This document shows, in pieces, positions 10,761 to 19,766 of a stretch of 64,000 nt of DNA (the first letter of the stretch is position 1; the number at the start of each line of letters is the position of its first letter). The stretch is from positions 692,665 to 756,664 of the forward strand of contig NW_020650970.1 of NCBI RefSeq assembly GCF_003573695.1, read 5' to 3'. The DNA comes from Papaver somniferum. Taxonomy: Eukaryota > Streptophyta > Magnoliopsida > Ranunculales > Papaveraceae. The translations under genes were made by a program, and so were the position numbers. The notes under the pieces were generated by a model that saw only the letters and a list, made by a program, of their open reading frames with translations, did no database searches and was not told where the DNA came from.

Positions 10761-11921
10761 GTTTCCCCAAATTTCTTCTTCGACAAAATCACCAATTTTG
10801 GGAATTTAGGAGCTACTATGATCGGTAGCCTAGTGAGGTTATTATTCTACCGATTGTTATACAACCAACATACACGTTTGGCACAAAAACGAACTTAATC
10901 GGTAGTATAACCACGTTAAGAACCTTCCGATTGAGATATATCAATCGGGCAAAAAATAGATTCTGATTATGTAAGGGCATTAACGTATTGTCCGCGTTTT
11001 TGGACATCCCTTAACGTTGTGTATGGATTGGGAATAAAAAAGTCGCCCCTAATTCTTTTGGGGTCTCCCCTAAAAATGCCAGGTTGTTTAGGTGGCCAAC
11101 TAAATTGATTTTTTATTCAATCTAAAGCTAGTATAAGTTAGGGAATACGTAATCGTTCTCGACACTTTACACAAGTAGAAAACACGAGACCTTGCAGAGG
11201 GATTCTGTGGAGCAATTGTGTGTGAAAACAACGGTAGAAAGTGGACCAAGGGAACCGAGTTTAACTACTAGTACTAAACCTAAATTCATAAATCTTAATG
11301 TGTTGGGGAATTACATCTTGTAAGCGAACCTCAAGGTGGTTCTTTTGAATAGAATATGCTAACTAAGCGGACCTGTTACTCAGTGGAACGAGGAATTTTG
11401 GGGTTAGCTAAGCGAGTCTGCTATCCTACGGTTGGTGATGATCTGTGACTAATAAAAAGGTGGAAAAGAACATAACTTGAATCATTGTTTTGCAACGAAG
11501 AGCGATTCCTTGATCTAATCTCTCTTATTGTTTTCAACTTAAACTTTTAATTATTTTTTTTGACGTTCCTCTTGCTTTTCAAAACCAACCCCCCCCCCCC
11601 TTGTGACAATTTTACAACTAAAAATCTCTTGCTTCTCGTGTGAACGAACTTGACTACACTATATTACTTATTAATTAGGTGGAAAAATATTGATTAGTTT
11701 GTTGTGGTTACGACACGCATCATTAATTACACATCCATTTCTTTTATGGTTTTGGTATTTGAAGTCCAAAATTAGGATTACATGTGTTAATTGCATTGAA
11801 ACGCTGATGGGTTATATATGTGTGCAATGAAAACTTTATACAATGTGTCGGATCTGCTTCCTAGGGCGAAATTGCTTATCTATTTTGGAATCTGAATATC
11901 TTGGAATCTCTTTACAACAAC

Positions 11922-12030
11922 AATTGTAAAGAGAAATTAGTAGTGGAAGTCCTAGGAGCTTATAATCTAATGCCAAAAGATGGAGAAGGATCATCATCAG
12001 CATTTGTTACAGTAGAATTTGAGAATCTTA
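11922..12030 (+). pseudogene. C2-domain fragment of an MCTP/QUIRKY-type gene
   Basis: An open stretch encodes KEKLVVEVLGAYNLMPKDG followed by EGSSSAFVTVEFEN. This matches the first beta strands of the N-terminal C2 domain of plant multiple-C2 transmembrane proteins, which bind membranes in a calcium-dependent way and act at plasmodesmata. The match stops after about 32 residues and a stop follows a few codons later. The rest of the gene is absent. It is a relic or a captured scrap, not a working gene. The open sequence from 12031 to the donor-like GTAAAT at 12231 is unrecognised. Confidence 0.6.
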
Positions 12031-12281
12031 TGGGCACAGTCATAACATTCATTGTCTAAAAGAAAAGGGAAAAACAAGCACAAGAGGGGTCTCCATCAAG
12101 TTTAAACGCCAAAATGTATATCATATGCCAAAAGGCGCAATGTCTCATTACAAGATTATCTTTCCAATGGTCTTTAACGAGACTAGAAATGTCAATGAGT
12201 TTCTTACTAGAAATAGTATCATCTTCTTCGGTAAATATGAAAACCCTCTGCTTTTTTTTTCCTTTTTCTTATATTTCATTG

Positions 12282-14484
12282 TGTTTGAGGGTGAAAACGG
12301 TTTCTGCTGATTTTGGTAATTTCGGGTGTGTGGGTGAGAAACGAATTTAAACCCTAAAAATGTACTACAAGGGAGTACTTTAGATTCGAGAGATAAATTT
12401 GTACAAATCCGGCCTAAACCAAGAAATCGTCGTTCCAGACTTGTTTCGGTCAAAAAGTGAAGGAGAAGGGTTGGTTTTGGGGAGGGAAGCGAAGAAAGTG
12501 TTGAGACCAGAATAGTTGATTCTGAAAGAGTAGTTGTTTTCTACGACTTGTATCAGAAAGTGGGAAGCTAACATATGGAAATCTAGCAAATGTTTTCTGA
12601 TTGTTGTATGCTCCTGACCTGAACTTGTTGTTCGGTGGAAATAAGTAATGCTTATTTATACCAGTCGAAGTGAAACGTACTCTGGTCTTATTAAGAAATG
12701 GAAAACGGGTGAGTAAATGGGAGGAGGTGGTAACCGGTAACGCCTGGAATTGATGTTCCATAAAATAAAGCGTTTCACCATTACTCCCTGTATTTACTAA
12801 CCGCCTCATCCTTATGATACTTTCTTATAACGGGCGTAGTGTACGCCGCACGCTGTAAACCGCCAAACCAATACCCAATGAGCATCCCCCAGTTTGTGAT
12901 ATGCATTGATGTCTCGAGTGTTTTCGTGGAAAACATGTAGCATGTTGTTTTCGTATGGAAAGTCGAGCTTGGGAGACTTTCCGGCTCGGTGACCTTCAAT
13001 GGTCGATATTTTGCATCTTAAGAGGAAAGGTGGTCGTTGATTATTGCAACCCTTCGTTTGGTAGCCATTGGCATGAAAGCATGCTCTGTATGGCTTTAAT
13101 ATGGCCTAGTTTAGAGCGCGACCAAAAGTTAGGGTTTTGGCTTTGCTTAGGCGAGACCAAACTAGGGCCAAAAGTTGCCATGCGTTAGCTGGTAACCTTG
13201 GACAGCTAAGATCTGCATCTTAGATGAAAAGGTGGACGTTGATCGTTGCAGGCCTTCGTTTTGGCATTCGCATAGGGAAGGCCGGTATGGCGTGGCGCGA
13301 CAATGTGGTTGGCATGACATTGGCACATGTGGCATGGCATGCCTTTGCACGGTTTGGCGTGGCCAAAACTAAGGTTTGGGGCCAAATGTTACCGTGCGTT
13401 GTTTGGCAACCTTGGACGGCTTGGATTTGCATCTAGGATTGAAGGGTAGCCGTTGATCGCCGCACGCCTTCGCTTTGGTAGCCACATAGGGAAGAATGAC
13501 ATGGTATGGCGCGACAAGGTGGTTGGCATGCCATCAACACATGTGGCATGGCATGCCTTGGCGCGCTTTGGCATGGCCAAAACTAGGGTTTTAGGCCAAA
13601 GGTTACCATGCGTTGTCTGGCGACCTTGGACGGCTAGGATTTGCATCTAGGATTGAAGGGTGGTCGTTGATCGTCGCACGCCTTCATTTTGGTAGCCGCA
13701 TAGGGAAGGCCGGCATGGTAGGGCCAAGGAAAATGGGGCTGACGGCTTGGCATAGTGGGGCCAAGGGTTTGGACGGCTTGGCATGGTGGGGCCAAGGCAG
13801 AATGGTGCGGACGGCTTGGCATTGTGGGGACAAGGTAGAATGGTGCGGATGGCTTGGCATAGTGGGGCCACAGGTTTGGACGGCTTGGCATGGTAGGGCT
13901 AAGGGTTTGGCATGCCATTGGTGCATGGTGCGGCCAACATTGATATGGCCAAGGGTTTGGCATGCCATTGGTGCATGGTGCGGCCAGCATGGATAGGGCC
14001 AAGGGTTTGACATGCCATTGACGCATGGTGCGGCCAGCATGGATGGCATGCCTTGGCGTGGTAAACGTGGATGGCATGGTCGGCATGCCTTGGTGCGAAG
14101 ATGTGGATGGCATGGTTTGCCATTGGCACAGCGGTGCGGCTGGCATGGTTGGCATGCCTTCGCGCGGAGACGTGGCTGCCATGGTTTTCCATTGGCACGG
14201 TGGTGCGGATGGCATGGTTGGCATGCCTTGGCGCGGAGACGTGGCTGCCATGGTTTTCCATTGGCACGGTGGCGTGAGAATTAGGATTTGGTATGTACGA
14301 AGATGATGTCGGTCAATACTAAGGGTTCTGCCGTGGAACATGATACATGTATAAAAAAAGGTACCCTGGTAATTCTTATGTAAGCATGCTGATTGATTCA
14401 ATAAATGCGCTAGTGGTCATAGTGACGTCATGTCGGATGTATGGTTTTACGATTTTAACCCTAAGCTAAAAACCACCATCAACA
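12282..14484 (-). repeat. 3' LTR of the LARD element (2.2 kb)
   Basis: On the plus strand it starts TGTTTGAGGGTG and ends ACCACCATCAACA. It pairs with 19767-22653. Its U3 (13010-14275) contains about four units of roughly 0.2 kb, with landmarks GCATCT..AAGG near 13014, 13211, 13429 and 13642. These are followed by a dense array of 30-50-bp units rich in TTGGCATG and GGGCCAAG. A minus-strand TATA box (GGTATAAATAAG) lies at 12651-12662. The long minus-strand open frame at 13634-14401 comes from the repeat array and is not called as a gene. Confidence 0.88.
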
Positions 14485-14502
14485 TTAAGTCCCCTGTTTA
14501 GC
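14485..14502 (-). other. Polypurine tract of the LARD element
   Basis: On the minus strand GCTAAACAGGGGACTTAA runs into the 3' LTR. The AGGGGA core is the usual form for plant LTR elements. Its place opposite the primer site confirms the minus orientation. Confidence 0.55.
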
Positions 14503-14712
14503 TAGAACAGGAGCATTGTTGCGAGGTAAGCATAAGATGGTGACAGGCGAGGAAAAAATCAAAATGACAAGTCATGAAAAGATGTCCAAGAAGACCCGGC
14601 TAACCTTTTTCGAGAGGTAAGGAGAGTTCGTGATTCTCGTGTTGGAGGCCTTGCATAGATTCTACTTGTGGTATTGCTGGTTAGACCATGAAGTGGTGAG
14701 ATGTAGATTGTT

Positions 14713-14862
14713 AGCTTGGAATGGGAGTCGCACGCGTTGGTCAGCTTGGAATGGGAGCCGCACGCGTTGGTCGGCTTGGAATGGGAGCCGCACGCGTCGG
14801 TCGGCTTGGAATGGGAGCCGCAGGCTTCGGTCGGTTTGGAATGGGTGGAACTGGCTTCGGTC
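14713..14862 (+). repeat. 30-bp tandem repeat, five units
   Basis: Units start at 14713, 14743, 14773, 14803 and 14833 with the shared core CTTGGAATGGGAGCCGCACG. Identity falls in the last unit. It lies in the LARD internal region next to the 3' LTR. Confidence 0.85.
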
Positions 14863-14933
14863 CGCGGAATGGTGGAAACTGTCTTCAGTCCGCAGAATGG
14901 TGTAAACTGGTTTCAGAACTTCATCTACCAAAC

Positions 14934-15567
14934 GATGGTGATGACGCTGGAACTTCGGTTATCAAATGGTAGTGATGGCGCCTGGAAACTTTGTCTAAAT
15001 TAGGGTTTGGCATGTCGAAACCCTAATTAGCGCCCCTTACTAAAATCGTTGTAGAATTCTCGTACGAACTCGGATTTTGACGGTCCGCCCCTCCATCTGA
15101 CCGGAAAAGAATTTCTTATCCCCTATGGCGAGAATATTTAGGTTTTGAGCTCTTTTAGGATGTTAAAACGGCCCGAAAGTGAAACTCAGGAAGAATTCAA
15201 GAGGGATGTTGCGAGCCCATGGAATGATATCGACTGACTTCAGTTCCGTGGAAGGATGACGACTGGCTTCAGTTTCGTGGAAAGATAGGAACTGGTTTTG
15301 GAACTTCGGATACCAAACGGTGGTGATGACGCCTGGCAACTTTGTCGAAATCAGGGTTTGGGATGCCGAAACCCTAATTAGCGTTCCTTACTAAAATCGT
15401 TGTAGAATTCTCGTACGAACTAGGATTTTGACGGTCCGCCACTCCATATGACCGAAAAAGAATTTCCTATCTTCCTACGCGGGAATATTTAGATTTTGAT
15501 CTCGTTTAGGAGGTGAAAACGTCCCGACAGTGAAACTGAGGAAGAATTCAGGAGGGATGTTGCGGGC
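14934..15567 (+). repeat. Direct duplication of about 0.25 kb in the LARD interior
   Basis: The segment near 14934-15213 recurs near 15305-15567 at high identity. Shared landmarks are GGTGATGACGC, CCGAAACCCTAATTAGCG (GTCGAAACCC in copy 1), AAATCGTTGTAGAATTCTCG and GAGGGATGTTGCG. It is an internal rearrangement of the element. Confidence 0.85.
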
Positions 15568-15570
15568 CAG

Positions 15571-17645
15571 GGGTAACATAGTCGCGCCGAGTAATCTATT
15601 CCCGTTCATGGAGCAAGAAAGAAACTTTATTCTGTGAAAACTCTAGAAACTCCGTCCGTATGAAAAGAGGTATTGACCTTCTTCTTTTTTCCGTCGCTCG
15701 TCCGGATCCGTGCTTTCGTCTGCAGTGTCTCTCCAGTGGATTCCAAAATTTGCCAAACTCCATTGCATTCTTGGGAAGGATGGATGTGGTTGCATTGTCG
15801 GTCCATCCTTGATTTTAGGTTGTTCGGTCCTGGACCTTCTGATCGCGATGACAGTATGTTGTGGATGCTTGTATGGTCGAAATCTTCCGGTGCCACTGGA
15901 TGGAATAGATGAGTTGGGAGACGTTTCGTTACCGACGTGCTGCTATCAAGTCTTCAAAGACTTTGTTCCAAGAGACATCCTTCGAACCATCTTCTGAATC
16001 TTGGACTATCGTATGGAATGAGATGCGGTGAACAATCCCTAGTTATATTTCTATTAGATCCGATGGCACGGCCGAACATGTGAATATATCTCTGTGGTGT
16101 GCTTTTGGAGTCTTCAATGCACATGTACGGGTTTGTGTTGAGAAATTCTCGTGGCTCGTAAAACTTCGACAGTGATGATGTTGAAATCATAAATAACCAG
16201 GTTGAGTGGAGTGAAAGCGTCCCATGCTAGTAGTCCCCATGTGTAGCCTACTTTCATTGCATCGTCCTGAATCCATATCCACGGGGTTTGATACAAGCTT
16301 ATTGTATTATTTTGGATGCGACGCTGGGATGTTCAGAATATCACATGGACGAAGTATTCTGGATAGCGAAGAGGTATAAATGAGAGAGTTATGTTTTTAT
16401 ATCGTGGCTTACTCTATTTCTTCAAGAAAATATTTCAGCCGCGTCTCTGGAGTTATCTCATGAGTTTTTGATGGTCATCGAGTGCGATGAGCAGTCCCCA
16501 GTCTCATTTTTCTTTAGTTTCTGAAGTTTTTTTCCTCTAAGCAGGATTGGGATCCTCCGCGGCCTCGCAAAGTTTTGAAGGTGTCTTCTTGACAGAGAGG
16601 TAATGATATTCTTGCGCTGCACCCTTGAAGAGTACATGACCTTGTTGTGGCTATGGCCTTTTGGTTGACTGTGTCTTATGATCTTTGACAATGAAGGGAT
16701 TCCGTGTATATCCTCAGTCCCTAAGTATGGCTTACATGTTTTCATCTTTCTGGCGATTGTTGCTGTGATGAAGCTCTGGCTAGTATCAACAAATGAGTGG
16801 TAACAGTTCTTGGTAGCAGATGTAATCAGAAGAGACTACTTTGTCGTGGTAACAAAGTAGGTTGGATGGAATTGTATGGGCATCCATGGAATTAAAAGGA
16901 TTTGCTGGATGCGTAAGCGAGCAAACTGTCCATGATCATGAGTTTTGGCGGGATGGATCAAAAGGCGGTCATGACTACGAAGATTGGCTGGCTGCGATCA
17001 TGATCCTTGACATGGGGAGCGTGGATGTACGACCCTTTGCAGGAAGGAGTGGCGGCCCCGGTACGATCCTTGGAAGGAGGAAGCGGCATTGAGGCGGCTT
17101 AGGCTCTTGGAGAGGTTGTTGAAACTTAAGAAGACAAATGCTGAAGCTTCGGCTTCGATCCTGGAGCAGCTTATGGAGAGAATGGTGAAGCGGAGCGGCT
17201 GCTGAAGTGAACGTTGAAGCAGAGCCGCTGATGGAGGACATTGAAGTGGAGAGGCTGTGTCAATCAGTGTGTTGTCAAACTGGACACCCTTCAAGCGAAC
17301 AGTGGTTAGGAGCCCCCAGTTCCATCTATCGTGCTTTCGAAGAGATAAATGTTTTTGGGAACGACTTCTTGGATGGAAATAGATGTTTTCCTGACATAGG
17401 GCGGTTGAGGGATACAAATATGTCTTTATGTTGCGCCTTGGTAAAATATAAAATCTCTCATAAATGTTCCACCATAGACTGCACAATTTTGTGGGCAAAG
17501 TCCCCCGAAATCATGCATCTCCTGACGGGAAGAGAGTCTTTGTGAACTCAGGGGGGTTGATGATCTCCTTGCCTCGATTTTGGAGAAGTCGTTCCTCTTC
17601 TCTACGTGTGATGAAGTGGATTGTTGATTCCCTTCTACTGAGCGT
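15571..17645. other. LARD interior without recognisable coding
   Basis: About 2 kb of moderate GC content. There are several open frames of 60-160 codons on both strands (for example 16998-17498 minus). None shows a retrotransposon or host motif I can name, so they are left uncalled. The region serves as the non-coding body of the element. Confidence 0.45.
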
Positions 17646-17649
17646 TCAA

Positions 17650-17815
17650 GAGCAACGCTGGAAGGATGCAAGCTGCTGGCGCTGGGAAGATGCAAGCTGT
17701 TAGCGCTGGAAGGATGCAAGCTGTCAGCGCTGGAAAAGATGCAAGTTGCTGGCGCTGGAAAGATAAAAGTTGTTAGCGCTGGATTGATGCAAGCTTTTAG
17801 CGCTAGGTCGGCTTG
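17650..17815 (+). repeat. About 24-bp tandem repeat (GATGCAAGCTGTTAGCGCTG)
   Basis: About seven imperfect units of GATGCAAGCTG(C/T)(T/C)(G/A)GCGCTGGAAAG run in tandem. They grade into looser GGCGCTGGCTTGGC sequence up to about 17890. Internal to the LARD element. Confidence 0.8.
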
Positions 17816-18258
17816 GAATGGGCGCTGTCTTGGCGTGGGCACTGGCTTGGAAAGGCGCTAACTTGGCATGGCGCTGGCTTGGCGTGGCGCGGTAGCAATA
17901 AAGTGGGACAGCATATTCCAGGTATGTACTCCAGCGTTTCTCTTTCAATTTGTTTTCTTGTTTTTCTTGTGTTGGTGCAAACCTTAGCCATAGGTATGCC
18001 TTCCATAAATCTGTAGAAATATTGTTCTTCTGAACTGGTGTAAACCCTAGCCGTAGGGATGCCTTTCATAAACTTGTAGAAATAATTCATCGTAAACAAT
18101 TCCTCTTCGAATATCACCGTAGTAGCGTCGAATACCTCATGAATAGTGACGGGTAATCATTATTATGCAAAGTGGGTACGTACGGGTAGGTGATTGATTC
18201 AACGAAGAACCGGGCGTTAGGGTTTTCCTTTTTTTTTTTAGTGATGCAATCCTTTCAG

Positions 18259-19027
18259 TTTTTTTTTTTTTTTTTTTGAAAAAGGCCATTACAGGCTTAT
18301 ATTAAACATCAAAAACTAAAAAGTACACTTATCACGTGGCAAGAAATTGGAGGGGAGTCTAGCAACAAGCTGAGCCCCAACCGCTTTTTGAATGACAACA
18401 CCTAATCTATGAAAAGAAAATCTCCAACTTTGACATTTGCATCATTACTAGCCATATAATTACGGAGTCTCTTTAGGAATTTGATGGTATCATCACCGAG
18501 CTCGCCAAAGTAGTGAAGGAAAAGACCCCAAAGCCAATCCCATGCTCTGTGCATTTCTCAAGATACTTAAAACGTTTACGATCGATTTCCCTAGCGAGAG
18601 CCTGCCCTGGGGGCAAAAGCACGTACTCCATCACCTGTGAAGGGAGAGACACCAGTCACGTCCATACATACATCACGCCCATCAATCCAGTTATGAACTA
18701 GAATATCTGCAGGTCTTAAATCCGAGCCAGTATTGGAGATGAGACCTAAGTCGACTTCTTTCCTGGCAGGAACACTAGCACGGTAAAAGTGTCACGAGCA
18801 AGATTATGACGAAACTTAATCCCAATATCCTTGACACAATGTAGAGCGTGGTCTCCGAAAATATCCATGTCTCTACCACAACAAGGACAAGTGCTACCCT
18901 CTTCGAAAAGAGGGATACCCAGTCTATAACACAAAACTGCGCTGAATTGTCTAGGACCTATCTTCTGATTAAGACCCTCAATCGGAACAGCCAACAAACA
19001 ATCTTGTGCATGTTTAATCCTGTTGCC
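18259..19027 (-). mobile_element. 5'-truncated LINE fragment, minus strand
   Basis: On the minus strand the fragment encodes the C-terminal part of a non-LTR reverse transcriptase protein. It begins RIKHAQDCLLAVPIEGLNQ, then CPCCGRDMDIFGDHALHC (a zinc-binding CxxC...H..C motif) and RHNLARD. It then continues in shifted frames through DLRPADILVHNWIDG and DVCMDVTGVSPF. It ends in a run of 18 T on the plus strand (18259-18276), which is its poly(A) tail. Poly(A) plus 5' truncation is the LINE signature. Frame changes near 18780 and 18650 make it non-functional. It sits inside the LARD element and must have inserted after, or been carried with, that element. Confidence 0.7.
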
Positions 19028-19037
19028 TGGTTTATGG

Positions 19038-19069
<32 letters not shown>

Positions 19070-19085
19070 GCCTGGTTTATGGTTT
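19025..19085 (-). mobile_element. Tiny retro-insertion with 16-bp target duplication
   Basis: GCCTGGTTTATGGTTT occurs at 19025-19040 and again at 19070-19085. Between them are only 20 T plus AAGTCAAGC. A long exact duplication around a T-run is what an extremely 5'-truncated, minus-strand LINE or SINE insertion leaves. Template slippage is a possible alternative. Confidence 0.6.
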
Positions 19086-19419
19086 GATTTTCTGGATTTT
19101 TGGGTTGATAGACAAGTGTTACCTATGAGGGTTTTGGATTATTATTCGGGATGAACTGTTTTAGGATGATGCTGTTTTTGGTTATGATTGTAACTGAAAC
19201 AAACATCTCAGGGAAGATATGGAACCGTGAACGTTGCTTGTCGGTAGATGACATGGGATGAAACATAACATGGCTATCGGTTTTATCATTCCCGTGAAAA
19301 CTTGAAATAGTAAACCATGTATTTTGTCTAGGCAAGACTTACTCAGTTTTTTGGATGTGCTAACGAAAAATGAGTCAGGTGCAATTCCGAGTTTTATGGG
19401 AAGCACCGCGATTGTGGAA

Positions 19420-19690
19420 AATCCCCAGTCGTCCCTGAGTCACTTGATAATCGAATCGTCGATCCCTGGGCGGATCATTTGCTTTTAACCTCTGGGAAGT
19501 CCCCAGTCGCCCCTTGCGGTGTCATGACTGGTAATCGGGTCGTCTGGTAACTAATTCGTTGATCTCTGAGCGGATCGTATCGGTCCGTATGTTAACTGAG
19601 TCGTCGATCCCTGAGCGGATCGTATCGGGTCGCCTGGTAGCTGAGTCGTTGATCCATGAGAGGATCGTTTTCCTCTACCGTCCTGACGTC
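19420..19690 (+). repeat. Degenerate repeats near the LARD primer site
   Basis: Imperfect units containing GTCGTTGATCCCTGAGCGGATCG-like sequence (shorter core CTGAGCGGATCGTATCGG) recur four to five times at 40-55-base spacing. They lie in the 5' leader of the element on its minus strand. Confidence 0.6.
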
Positions 19691-19748
19691 TGGGTCGAAG
19701 TATGATATCGAGGATTGAAAATTGACATTGTAACTGAAAGATCAATCT

Positions 19749-19766
19749 CCCACTGTGGTCGCCAAT
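19749..19766 (-). other. Primer binding site of the LARD element
   Basis: On the minus strand ATTGGCGACCACAGTGGG directly follows the LTR. It resembles the TTGGCGCCCACCGTGGG-type site found after many plant Ty3 LTRs. This fixes 19767-22653 as the 5' LTR. Confidence 0.6.

Larger units (their letters stand above)
9640..10960. repeat. Right-side AATCGG repeats of element B
   Basis: Paired motifs AATCGGTAGG and CCGATTAT recur near 9650, 9700-9720, 9770-9810, 9860, 10530-10575, 10630-10670, 10735-10760, 10820-10855 and 10900-10930. Many pairs are inverted across 20-35 bases, so single strands could fold into short stems. The interval 9993-10408, which holds the gene, is free of them. Confidence 0.7.
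8076..11083. mobile_element. DNA transposon B, complete, 8-bp target duplication
   Basis: 3,008 bp bounded by inverted repeats of about 42 bp. The left end starts CCTGGCATTTTTAGGGG and the right end, read on the minus strand, starts identically. Inward both carry AATTAGGGGCGAC. They differ at only a few positions. An exact 8-bp duplication TTGTTTAG flanks the element (8068-8075 and 11084-11091). The interior holds AATCGGTAGG-type repeats at both ends, a plus-strand exon (9125-9313) and a broken minus-strand SANT/trihelix-like gene (9993-10408). I see no transposase catalytic domain, so it is probably non-autonomous. An 8-bp duplication is usual for hAT, but the CCTGG terminus is not typical of hAT. 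I leave the superfamily open. Confidence 0.9.
7640..11732 (+). repeat. Possible solo or remnant LTR split by element B
   Basis: Outside element B, the two parts (about 7640-8067 and 11092-11732) read like one long plant LTR. A TATAAATA box (7836-7843) is followed by a C/T-rich leader and a long AT-rich non-coding stretch, with a C-run (11590-11600) and an end near CGACACGCATCA. I found no partner LTR in the window and could not fix the left boundary or a target duplication. The LTR identity is therefore an inference from texture. Removing element B with one copy of its duplication rejoins the parts cleanly. Confidence 0.3.
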
